Of a DNA stretch of 64,000 nucleotides, positions 34,886 through 46,203 are shown in pieces; the first letter of the stretch is position 1, and each line of letters begins with the position of its first letter. The position numbers were made by a program, and so were the translations under genes. Source of the DNA: Mansonella perstans (lineage: Eukaryota > Nematoda > Chromadorea > Rhabditida > Onchocercidae); contig JBAMDO010000129.1 in NCBI GenBank assembly GCA_037074765.1, positions 62,001-126,000 on the forward strand, given 5' to 3'. The notes beneath the pieces are model-generated. The model ran no database searches, was not told the origin of the DNA, and saw only the letters and a program-made list of their open reading frames with translations.

Positions 34886-37513
34886 ATGGAGATGTCCGGT
34901 CCAGGTGATTTCGTAGCAGATAATCTTGCCTCAGGTGGTACAGTATGCGGAACAACAGTAGCTACTGCAGTAGGAACACAAGAAACATCAAGTAGTGGCA
35001 CTCCGGCTAAGGTTTTTTTTCAGTTTCTTTCTCTACTCTATTCCAATCTCACAATGAAGATTTCTGTTTTATTAATGCTTTTAATACTGATGAAGATCAA
35101 AATTAAAAAATGCACTTAGAATTTTTAGCTTGGAATATTGCAGAAACCGAAGAAAGCATGTCGCGCCAGAACTGGTTATATGTTATTCCATGGTGAGGCT
35201 AGAAAACGCATCCGAGCAGCACATCCTGAATTGAATTTTGTTGAAGTGAGCAAACGTGTGGGCGAAGAGGTAAATTGTGATAATGCGTGTAGTTTAATCA
35301 CCTTTTATGTCCATAGCATCTATGTTTATGTCATATAGCATATTTTATGCCATTTATTTCGTGTTTATGTCATATTGTCTTTTATTTCATGTTCGTGTCA
35401 CATTTATGTCATTTATTTCATGTATATGTCGTATTTATGTCATATGTCATATAAGAATTTGCGTCATGTAGCAATCTTGGTTTATGGATGTTTTGGTAAC
35501 TAATGAACTTAATTTTATAGTGGGCCAAAGTATCAGCTGAAGAAAAGAACAAATACAAATTGCGTGCAGAACAGATTGCAAAAGAAGCGAAAGAGGATGA
35601 CAGTCAAAAAATTATTTTAGTAAGTGTTTCTTTTGACATTTTCAAGATCGCTACCTATATCTGGTAGTGGATCTGTATTATAGAAGAGTGGAGTAGTGGT
35701 ATTGTTCATTGAACAACAAGGCACCGTAATAAAATGTGCATTTTTTTTTCAGCCACCTCCAGGAAGGATTCTTGTTTATCAGTGCATGTGGCAGAAATGC
35801 GACATTCAAGCGGATACATCTGATGCTCTTTACGAACATATCAAAACTACCCACAATATGGAATACTTCTGTAAATAGTTCATTTTATCTGGTATATTTG
35901 TCAGTGATATAGAGTTAAAGTGTCAATAATTTCACCGGCTTATGCAGTATTTAAGTACTTTATTTAATTCCGAAGTTTCGAAGTTTATTTCCGAAATTCC
36001 GAAGTTTCTGTATTCCGAAGCAAACCGAATACTTCATTTTTATTGGAGGAAGTCCTAAACGATGAATCTACTCTGAAAACAATAAAATTCGTAAATTCTT
36101 GATTATAGTTAGATTTTATATATTTTTTTGTCAATTTTTTTTTTTTTTTTTTTAGCACAGGGCGAAAAACGTTATGCTTGTTTATGGTCTACTTGTTTCA
36201 GAAATAAGCGATATCCAAGGTGGGCCTCTGTTTGCTTTGTATAAGACCTAGAATCAACATTAATTTTATTTTTCGTTTTTGTCATTTTGTTTCATCATAA
36301 CTGGAATTTTTTCTGGACTTGATTTTTTTTTTTTTTTTTGATGCTTTTGATAGGAATACTTAGGGATCATCCTGCTAGTTTAACTTTTGAGAGATCTGGA
36401 CATTTTTTAGATCATTTTCGCTGCTGCCTCACTTACAGCAGCACATTAAATACAAACATTTGCCAAGGTGTGCGCGATTTATCACACCAGATAAGAAAAG
36501 CAAGTAAGTGTTCAATGATCATTTATCTCTTTATCGATTATATTCCATTTGAAAAAAGCTCCAGAAGCAATGGAATAAACTACAATATCAGATTAGTATG
36601 AGAACTTTTTGCTATAGAGTATGGAGAAATTTGCATTTCATTATGCAGTTTAAAAATGAAATGGGTCGTAAGCCAACAACAGCTTCGAAGCGTTGTATCT
36701 TTCTTTGTTAATTTTTTTATTAACTTTTTTTATAGGTAACTTTTGTTATTCCAGGAATTTCTTCAGTTTGACCTCAACTGCACCCACTTCTACAAATGAT
36801 TCCATGAGTGCAGTACGATCATACGCACGAAAGACACATCCTTTAGTTACCCTACATACGCCGTTTGTTTTACCATCCTCGCATGGACAAATGCAAATTG
36901 CTCCAGCATTTATGATCCCACAACAGCAGACCAGTAATTTCCCACAAGTTAGTTCTTGGTTTTTTTTTCGATTTTCACTTTTTTTTTTGTGTTTTTTTCT
37001 ACACCTGAGATCGAAAAGTAAGAAAGAAAAGTGTTATGCAAAAAATCACACCATTTAATCTTTAACTAATAGCCTATTTTTCTGGGAACTATAACTGGAG
37101 TACCATAAAACAGAACATGGACAAGTGGCATCAAAGTCTGCTGTTTAGCCAGCTGCTGTTTTAGACGAAATCGCCCGTTTACATTCGGACTATTGTTCTA
37201 TTTTATAGCACCCAGATTCTGGGACGGACGCAAAAGAGAAATCGTACTGTCAATTTTATAGTATACTCTTCACCTAAATTTTTAGGATGGTTTTTATGCG
37301 TTGAGCGCCAATACATCGGGGCAATCATTTACTGATGGTGGTGTCACAATAACGATGCTGGAACATGATGGAAACAAGGGTCCTACAAATTCCGATTCAT
37401 CAGCAGCACTTCAGCAGGCATTTTATTCAGGACAACAGTATTTGCCGAATTCGAATAGTGCTTGGACGTTGCCCAATAAAATTGATCGATCTCCGGAATT
37501 CAACAATGGATAG
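34886..37513 (+). CDS. HMG-box protein with two C2H2 zinc fingers, 348 aa
   Basis: Eight exons, all phases match: 34886-35011, 35144-35269, 35521-35619, 35753-35870, 36156-36219, 36411-36503, 36755-36947, 37286-37513. Exons 2-3 encode an HMG box (residues about 45-110: RTGYMLFHGEARKRIRAAHP, then VSKRVGEEWAKVSAEEKNKY). It resembles the HMG box of polybromo (PBRM1) more than HMGB or SOX boxes. Exon 4 gives a finger YQCMWQKCDIQ with H-x4-H (EHIKTTH). Exons 5-6 give a second one, YACLWSTCF with QHIKYKH. The C-terminal 150 residues are S/T/Q/P-rich and low complexity. No bromodomain or BAH domain is present. Likely a chromatin or transcription factor; polybromo relationship is inference only. Confidence 0.85.
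35310..35455. repeat. Degenerate ATGTCAT repeat in intron
   Basis: Irregular tandem copies of units with TTATGTCATATTG / TTTATTTCATGT in intron 2 of the HMG-box gene. Confidence 0.6.
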
Positions 37514-40500
37514 TGGGTTTTTTTCTTTGGGACTGCTATGCAGTAATACTTGAAAATTTTTCAAGCATTTATTAAAGCATGCAGAAAGAATTATGGTTAT
37601 TCATTTTTCAATTATTCAAATAATGCTGCACAAATTGAATTCGATCTGTAGGCGTACGATATTTGACAATTTTAGGATGTCCTTTTGATTTTAAAATTAG
37701 AAACTAAATTTTGCTAGTAAGCATAATTGAAAATTTCCCAGCGCGCCTGCAGATCGAATGTGATTTTTGATTATACTATTTGAAGAAAAAAAATTATTTG
37801 ATTGAAATATCATTCTGTTCTTATTCGTTGTTACTGTTGTTGTAACAGAGTTGTTCTCAGGCCTCTAGGCACGCAAAGTGCATTTCTTGAACTTTCGGCA
37901 TATGCATTTTGTGGCTATGAAGCTATTGCTATGAGCAGTTTTATTATTTGTACTTCTTCTGCTTTTATTTCCACACTTGAAGATTTTTCTCTTTGAAAGG
38001 TTTTTGATGAAATTTTCATTTCGGTAAATCAAAATGTATTTGTACCATATGAGCACAGGTATAGTTCTAAGCTCATCAACATTAGCGAGCAAATAATATT
38101 TAGGTAGAGTTAGCCCTATAACAAACATGGAAGTGAGAAGTGCAGTGAACTGTGATGCATCACTGATTGTTTGCCAAAAATGCAAAGCTGTTTATAAATA
38201 TATTAAGCGTTAAAAGTGTATTAACTTTTACAAGCATTTTAATTAAGGATTTTTTAATTAACTTTCGCATGGTCCCATTTTGAAAAGTCTTTATAACATT
38301 TTTATTGTTACCTGAAATTTGTTTTAAAATATTTTAAAAGTGAAAATTTTTGGGGTGTTTTTAAGAAGTTTATATGAAATTAATTATCTCTATTACTGTA
38401 AAACGTAAAATGTAGCATTCATATTTGGCTGCTCGCTTTGTGGATACTTTTTTCATTTTTTTTTTTGAAAGTCAATCATGTTAATGTTAAATTGAATTGA
38501 ATTTTTACAGGAAATGATTACCCCACTGGTTTTAATTAATACAAATTTTGTATACATTGCCTTTTTTTGATATGGAATATTGAACATTATGATGAATTTT
38601 TTTATGCTTGAATTCCGTAATTCAGTTTTGAATTTTGCAGTTCATTTCAAAAATATTGTTTGACGAATTTTTCAACAGCTTTGTTTATACATCGTTTACC
38701 TACAAATATTATATCTGTTTTAAAATTTCTGAGTTAAAATTACTGAGGTAGCCTTTGAAATAATAGTGCACTCTTTTTTGGCATAATTGTTTTTTCCACT
38801 TTTTCTTTTTTTCTAACTATGTCATTAGTGATGTTTAGTATATTATGATGCTATCTTATTCAGACCACTAATATGTTACGATGCTATCTTATTTAGAGGC
38901 CACCACTGAAATATGTATCCAGTCGATTTGATTTGTTTATTTTCCTTTCAATTTATTTCATTTATTATCCATACATTTGCTTTCAAATCAATCAATCAAT
39001 CCCGGATAGGATAGTTTTGGAACATTTTTCATGTTTCTTGATTTTTTTTTTGTGGTTCCTGTGCGGTTTTTTTTTTCTGTTGTGAAAAGTGCAGGGGTTG
39101 CATATTATTTTTTAATTCAAATTTTCTTTTTTTTTTTATTTATGTTATTGTCATATTTTCATATCGTTTTTACAAGCTTATGAATTAACTATTATAATTA
39201 TATAATTTGTTATGATGATGTATATCATTTTTGCTCGACAAAATTTATCAGATGTTCTGTAATTCTGACTATATTTGAATTCTAATTTTACAATTAATTC
39301 AATAATTGGTAAAATATTTTTTCTACCAGGCATAAATAATTGATGATGGAATTAATTTTAAAAAAATAAAAAAAAAACGAGAAAATAATTGGTTGTAGGC
39401 ATTTACTCTATTATTTCATGACAAACAAAAGCATTCCAAGGTTTCAAGGCCAATAATAACCAAAATGACCAAAAAATATTTGTTGTTTATTTCGTCCTAC
39501 CAATCAATTAATCCTTACTGTTGCTTATGATAATTATTCAATATCAATCATGTCGACAATTTTGTATGTGCTAACAATTTTTTTTAAATATGAAATGCAT
39601 TTCTTGACTTTGTTTTAATACACGGATAAATCACCGAAATGTTAGTTACAGATGCAAGTCGAATAAACCAGGTATCTGTTTTTATAGATCATAGATTTAG
39701 TTCAAAATTCAAATTCAAGGAAAGCAGTAGTGAAAGAAGAGATCGGCTAAATTGGAAAATTGATTTGAATTAGATCAAAATTTATTAATAGGGATTTAAT
39801 AATAGTGCACTGTATATGAAGGTTATTATATCCCGTATATGAGCTAGAAGATATAGATCACCGGTATGAGCTAGAATGTAAGTTCTGGAAATATGTGGAA
39901 GGTTCATTGGAACATTTAAGCAATAGAGTGAATATGGCGAGATTTGCAGAAAGTATTTTTACCTTTAAAATATTCTATATGAAATTTTTAATTGATCCAT
40001 ATGTTGTAATTTTAACAGGTGAGTTGCAGGGAAGGAAATTGATTCGAAATTACTGAAGGTATCAATCATTGTGGTAAAAGATTGAACAGAGATAGTACAG
40101 GTGGGTATTTGTACGGTTGGTTGATCATTGTTGATCTGTTTGGATTACGTAATCGATATATATCATTATGGTAAAAGATTGAACAAAGGCAATAATCACA
40201 GGTGGGTTTTTGTACTATGGGTCGGTCACTGTTGACCTATTTTGGATTACTTTAAAAGAAAGTGATGGAATTTAAATTTAATATAACCAATATAATTTGT
40301 AGGTTTAATTTCTTAATGATAAGCATATACATATAGTTTAACTTATAGACGAAAGAACGAGACAACTCTCTCTGCTTATGGAATTAAAGAAAATTAATTA
40401 AAGTCAATTAATAATCTATTTTAGTTGATTAACATTCATATATTTCATTTTGATGTTTTATTTTGAAAAAAAAATCTTGTTAGGTCAGAACTGAAAAAGT

Positions 40501-40591
40501 CTAAATGAGCTTTTATTAATTATAGAAGATTTATTCAGTAAAGGAAAAAAAATGATGAAGTGTATTTCAGAGATTGTTTTGTTAGTTAATA
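37514..40591. other. Intergenic, no gene seen
   Basis: Three kilobases of AT-rich spacer. Open frames on both strands at 37.80-38.19 kb overlap each other and show no family features. A direct duplication lies at 40065-40250. The last bases before the next gene (GTGTATTTCAG, ending 40570) form a trans-splice-type acceptor. Confidence 0.5.
40065..40250 (+). repeat. Direct duplication of about 85 bp
   Basis: Copies 40065-40148 and 40162-40250 share ATCATT-TGGTAAAAGATTG, ACAGGTGGGT-TTTGTAC and TTTGGATTAC. It lies about 350 bp upstream of the DcpS gene. Confidence 0.8.
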
Positions 40592-43500
40592 ATGGATGTT
40601 ACTGTAACAAATGATGATGGTGACGAAAAAATCGATAGTGATTTGAATAATTTTATTAATTTGGAAGCTTTTAGTTTCAATAAAATACTTGGTGAAGATG
40701 CAACTCACAAGGTAATCTCTTTTTTCTTCTAATATAGATTAGTGTTTCTATGAAAAAACTTTATCACATTTATTTTAATTTATTAAATTTTCTTCTCTAG
40801 CAAATTTTGAGGCATTCATTCATCAAACAAATTATTGAGTACTTAATTAGTTAAAAGTAATTGCGCTGAAATGTTTAGCTTGAAATTTGCCCGTTGTTGT
40901 AGAGGATTATTTTGGAAAGCATTTTGAACAAAATCAAAACTTGATAAGAACTTTGAGGATTTTTTTTTTCTTTTTGGATTTTCCATTAAATTATTAGTTA
41001 ATCTTGTTAATGCTAATGTCATTTCAGGTAGTTTTCGTATTATTAGATATGATTGGTTGTGATAATCACCAAGCTATATTAATTTTGGAAAGGAATCCTT
41101 TTTCGATCAAGGAGGATGACTGGAATACAATTGTTTCGCAGTGTTCATTGAAAACTTTATCAATTAATGATATATATTCAAATCATATATTATTTCCACC
41201 AAAGAAGTTTGCTGGTATAATTGTTTTTTTTTTCTTCATTTTTATTATCATTAACCATTTTACTTGAGATTATTTAAATTTATTGATCTCTTTAGGATTT
41301 ATAGAAATTTTTTCTAGGAATTCTTAGAAAGTATAAATTCAGAAAGAAAGCTATATTTGTGATTTCTGGAATTCCAATGATAGTTTTTTTCTTCCTGAGG
41401 AAGAAGTAAATATTATAGTTCTTGGATAAATTTTAAAATTGGATTTTGATATATATATTTCACTTTTGATTATGTAATTGACTGTAGTAGTTATTAGAAT
41501 TGTTTGTGATAAGAATGATATAAAAGTGTACATAAGGAATCAAGATGACGTTAATAAATCCTTGTACGGAAAAGCATATTGCAAAGTATCGTGATCAAAA
41601 ACAGTACGTTATCCATGAAACCCCGGATGATTACAAATCTATCACTTTACCATATCTGGAAAAAAATCAATTCACATTGCAGGTGTTACTTTTTTGATAA
41701 AAAAAGCTTTTCGTACTTTTGATTTAAAATTTTCGTTTTTCTTAATTTATATTTGCCATGTATGAGAATTTTAAGTATCTTAGTACTAGAATTTTAAGTA
41801 TTTAAGTATTATTTTAAATGTTTAAGTATATTAAATGTTAGGCTTTTTACTTTCAGTGGGTTTTTAACTTGTTGGACCATAAAGCCGAACTAGAACGTGT
41901 TATTTTTGATGACGCCGATCCACGGAATGGTTTTATGCTTGCTCCAGATCTTAAATGGGATGGCAAGAATTTCGCCAATCTTTATGTTTTAGCAGTTATT
42001 AGGCGGAAAGGAATCAAATCTATTCGGTAATGAAATCAAATCTATTCGGTATTTTAAATCAAATCTGTTGGTAATCAAATTAAATATATTCGGTATTTTC
42101 GAATATCTTGTCTTTCTCCCAAAACTAAACTCGTTTAATCTCATATACTGTACTATTCAGAAACATTAGTGCGGGTGTAAGTTATTTAAATATATCATTT
42201 GAATCATTTAATGAAAAGTAGAAGGCTATTTGATATTCAAAATTAAAACCAAATTTAAATAATGAATTCCAGAAGTGGTTTTGAGTTTTTTTTTTCGTAG
42301 AAAATTCAAGCAAATATTTGACATTTAAATTTTTACTTTTTTAAATTTATAAATTTGGTTATTTCACTTTTTCAGTTTTTCAAAAATTAGAAATTTTCTG
42401 TTTTTTTTTGGTTTTAAAAATTGAATAGTTTTTGATAATATTTTTTTTTCTTATTTCACTTGCACAAAAATTGCATCAGCTTATTTCTTTCCAGAGATTT
42501 AACTGCTAATGAACTTCCGTTGCTAGAAAATATTTCTCAAAAAGGTTATATGGCAATTAAAGAAAAATATGGCATTGATAAGCATCAGGTAATTTTTTAG
42601 GTATTGTTTTTTTAATTAGCTTGTAATTTTTTACTTTTTCATTAGTTTTACCGACACACTATGTTACATAGTAAAAAATTTGCACGATGCAGAATTGATT
42701 TTAATTTTAACAGTTAAATCAATTTTATATCGCTGTGTTATCTTTGCCACTCTGATTTATTAAAATTAAATTGAGAATTTCGATTATATTTTTAAATTCC
42801 GATATTGCTGAATGGCAGTATAATAAAGTCTTCGAGCAAAATCAGTCAAATTGCCTTTGTAGGACCTTTGATATTAATTAAATAAATTTTAATTACCACT
42901 GATTTTAATCTTTGTATAAGGACAACTTTTGCTTGTACAAAGAATTAAAATCTATTCTTTATTATCTATAGGATTTTCTGTAATTACATTAATTTGTTAT
43001 TTTTTAGCAATAAGGCATCAAAATGAACTTTTTTACAAATTTATCGTATTTTTAGAATATATATTCTCACTGCAGTAAAAAAAAAGGAATCCAAGCTTGT
43101 TTATATTTTTTAGATCCGAGCTTATTTTCACTATCAGCCAACATTCTATCACTTACATGTTCATTTCGTTTATATTTCATATGACGCACCTGCTAGTGGC
43201 GTTGCAAAGGTTTGCTTTTTTTCGATTTTATTTTTAAATTCTTTTTTTTTCTTGATAATTTGATTTTGATATTTAGATGTAATTGGAAAAGTTTAAAAAT
43301 TTATAAAATCAAATTCATGTAGTTGTTTTTTTCCTTTTGAATCACAAGGTTAAAGTTTTGATACAATTCGAGATAGATGATTCGTGATACATAATAATCA
43401 TTATTAATTATATCGCAAATTCTTCACTTATCTTTTACTCTATTCTTAGATCTTTAGATATGAAAAAATTAGAGGATTGCGGAAAGAATGAATAAAAATG

Positions 43501-43701
43501 AATAGAATGAATGGAATAGAAATGAATAGATCATTTTCGATAATTGGTATCTTTATTCACTTTTTTTAGGCTTATCTTCTGGAAGATGTAATCAATAATA
43601 TAAAATTGGTTCCTGATTATTATCAACGTTCTACGTTAACTTTTACTCTTAAAGAGGAAAATCCATTGCTGAAATTATATCGCGATACATATCAATGGTA
43701 A
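40592..43701 (+). CDS. dcs-1: Scavenger mRNA-decapping enzyme DcpS
   Basis: Seven exons, consistent phases: 40592-40711, 41028-41214, 41537-41682, 41857-42026, 42495-42588, 43114-43209, 43570-43701. Predicted 314 aa (human 337). DcpS hydrolyses the cap left after 3'-to-5' mRNA decay, releasing m7GMP. The histidine triad YHLHVHF lies at residues 251-257, with H254 as the expected nucleophile. Around it are AYFHYQPTFYH and DAPASGVAKAYLLEDVI. The swapped N-terminal half has VVFVLLDMIGCDN. Strong family blocks are TEKHIAKY, DDYKSITLPYLE, APDLKWDG, GIKSIRDLT and TLTFTLKEENPLLKL. Start chosen because an acceptor (ATTTCAG) ends at 40570, 21 nt before the ATG. AATAAA follows 32 nt after the stop. Confidence 0.96.
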
Positions 43702-43732
43702 TATATCATGGAATATTCCTGTTTGCTGCAGA

Positions 43733-43738
43733 AATAAA
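43733..43738 (+). terminator. Poly(A) signal of dcs-1
   Basis: AATAAA 32 nt after the TAA stop; very likely the functional signal and a very short 3' UTR. Confidence 0.7.
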
Positions 43739-44510
43739 TGGATAACCAGATACCTGGCATCAACACCTGGCATCATCAACATCTTTGTATTGCACTTAGG
43801 CTGACATGTAGTTCCCTTGATAATTTTTCAATTTTTTTTTTAAACCATTTAAATGAAAGTTTTGGATGGTAGCCAGCTGACACTTTTTCATGCATTATTT
43901 CCAGTTCATATTTCATCATTGTTTTCCTCATTGTGGCGATTACTTTCGTTTCTCTGTATGTAACGATTTCAAGTCTAAATTAACGATTTAAATTAATGTT
44001 ATTTTAGACTAAATTAAAATTTTAAATCAATTACTTAAATTAACGTTGCATACTTTAAGGATATCTTTGTTTTATTGTTTGAATTATGCTATTTTTTTTC
44101 GGTTAAATGACCATTTCATGATCCCGAATGATTAATTATTCAGCATTTAACTGATTAATTAATTGGTCTCTTACGGTTTTGCAAAAATTAACTCGAAAAT
44201 ACTGTTATATGTTCGCTTTGATAATAATAATAATGATTTTGCAGTGAAGTGATATATTTGTGATTTACGTATCATTTGTAGATCTTCAAGGATTTTTGCT
44301 GCTTAATAAAATTTTAGTTCCTCATTAAATTTGAAATTGATATTAGCAGTTTGATCTGCTTTATTATCATTTTTTTCTTTTTTTTTTTTAATTACATTTT
44401 AATTATTGAAAAAATTTAATACTACAATTATTTAATAATTCCTGGTAATTGTTATTATTTAATTGATTTTACTCTACAAAAAATAATTGGCATAATTTTT
44501 AGAATAATAT
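43739..44510. other. Spacer between dcs-1 and POLR3K
   Basis: No gene seen. It ends with a trans-splice-type acceptor (ATAATTTTTAG, ending about 44502) 8 nt before the next ATG. Too long for a typical C. elegans operon gap, though the two genes share orientation. Confidence 0.5.
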
Positions 44511-45288
44511 ATGCTGCTATTTTGTCCAGAGTGTGGATCATCTTTGCAAATTGAAGAAGGTTCCAATTGTTATCAGTTCAATTGTCATAATTGTGCATAC
44601 GTACAACCAATTACAAAACTTGTTAGTTTTTTTTTCTTGTTTTAATTTATCTTAGAATATTGCTTTAAGTAATAAGTTTTAATTGAAATCCCAAAATGAA
44701 CTGTATTACTTCCCTAACTGTTTTTTTGTTCTGCCATTCTTTCTAGTCATTATTTTAAGCTTACATTAAATGATGGACATTTGAACATGTATATTCAAAT
44801 GTGATTTTCTTATTTGTCCAAATTAAATAGTTCCAATTTTCATTTCCCAAATAATTTAGCATAGAATTTCTGTACTTTTTTTTTTTTTTTTCATTATGTT
44901 TACTTTTTTTTTGAGCGTGACGAAATTTTGATAGTTAATCGATTTTGAGTTTTTCTTTTTTTTTCATAAGGAAAGTAAAAATTTAGAAAATTTGCAGATA
45001 AAAAGTCGATACTATCCCAAATTGAAAGATTTGGACGAAGTGCTTGGTGGTCCTGGTGCCTGGGAAAACGCTCAAATTACAGACGGTTAAGTTTGGAAAT
45101 TAAAAAAAAAAAAAAAAAAAAAAAACGATATATATATTTCCTAATATCATGTTATTACAGAACGTTGTCCTCGTTGTGCTGGTGATCGTGCATATTTCAT
45201 GCAACTGCAAACGCGTAGTGCTGATGAGCCAATGACTGTTTTTTATCGTTGTGCTAATTCGGAGTGTGCACATCGTTGGAAAGAATAA
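44511..45288 (+). CDS. POLR3K: RNA polymerase III subunit RPC10/RPC11 (POLR3K)
   Basis: Three exons: 44511-44621, 44998-45085, 45161-45288, coding 108 residues, exactly the human length. This TFIIS-like subunit gives Pol III its RNA-cleavage and termination activity. Two zinc ribbons are seen: N-terminal C5-x2-C8 and C25-x2-C28, and C-terminal C69-x2-C72 and C97-x4-C102. The C-terminal ribbon carries the invariant hairpin QTRSADEPMT with the acidic pair D88-E89 that reaches into the polymerase active site. The linker has RYYPKLKDLDEVLGG and AWENA as in human. The start is MLLFCPECG, matching the family start, just after an acceptor. Confidence 0.97.
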
Positions 45289-46203
45289 TCGATATAGGTA
45301 TATATATATATTCGCAATATTCTCATCCCGTCTTTAACTTCTCCGTTCATGCTTTTCATCTCATCCAGAAACTGATACTGCATCTAGACCGAATACCAAA
45401 ACAAGAAACATCAATACTTCCCCGTCCTTTTAACAAATAGAAGATACCTGGAACGTCGGGCGCTGTTTCCCACCTCCCATATATATTATATCGATATAGT
45501 TTATTTTATTAAATTGGTTATTGTATTGACAAGCTATACAAATCAAAATCACAAACATATAGCATTACAGAAACTTTTTTATAAGATTGAGTTTATTGGA
45601 TTACCTTAATTAAACTAATTAACTTTGTCTCACTTTGACTTCTTCTATACAAGATCATACTTACCATATTATACTTAACGAACAGACAGCACTTAACAGA
45701 TTAATTATTATTAATAAAAATGTTGAAACTATTGTCGTAAATTAAAATATCATAGTTTTAACAGATGTGAATTTATAAAGATTAAAGTAGTATGGAATAG
45801 AACTTTGTAAATTTAATTTGCTGCAAAATATTACACTTAAATTTACCAGCTTTTAATTGGAATGCACAGTAGACAAAAGCTTTGTTCAAAATGCCATAAT
45901 CTCCACTTTGCTGAATTTCCCTATAACTTACATGCTTTCTTAATTTTATAAAAATTCGCACAGCGTTCTGTGAGATTTGTTATACTCCGGAAAAACTCTG
46001 GGCATTTATTGATTTATATTTATATTAAAGAAAAGAAGCTAAAATGAGAGACATAGTTTAGTTCAACAAAAATTTTATGAATAAGGAAGAAATGATAGAT
46101 TTGAACATTTCAATTTTAATATTTCATATTTCAAATAGTGCAACAGATTTTCTTCCTTTGCGAAGTTAATTAATTAAATCTTTGAAGCATATTTATTTCA
46201 GGA
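45289..46203. other. Spacer between POLR3K and CLCC1-like gene
   Basis: No gene seen. It includes a 17-nt motif (45443-45459) that recurs downstream of BiP. It ends with the acceptor TTTATTTCAG at 46201, three nucleotides before the next ATG. Confidence 0.5.
45713..45718 (+). terminator. Candidate poly(A) signal of POLR3K
   Basis: AATAAA about 425 bp after the stop. Confidence 0.35.

Noticed and set aside
37802..38185. Overlapping open frames on both strands as genes
   Set aside because: They overlap in opposite directions, have no splice context, and show no recognisable domain; likely chance in the 3' flank of the HMG-box gene.
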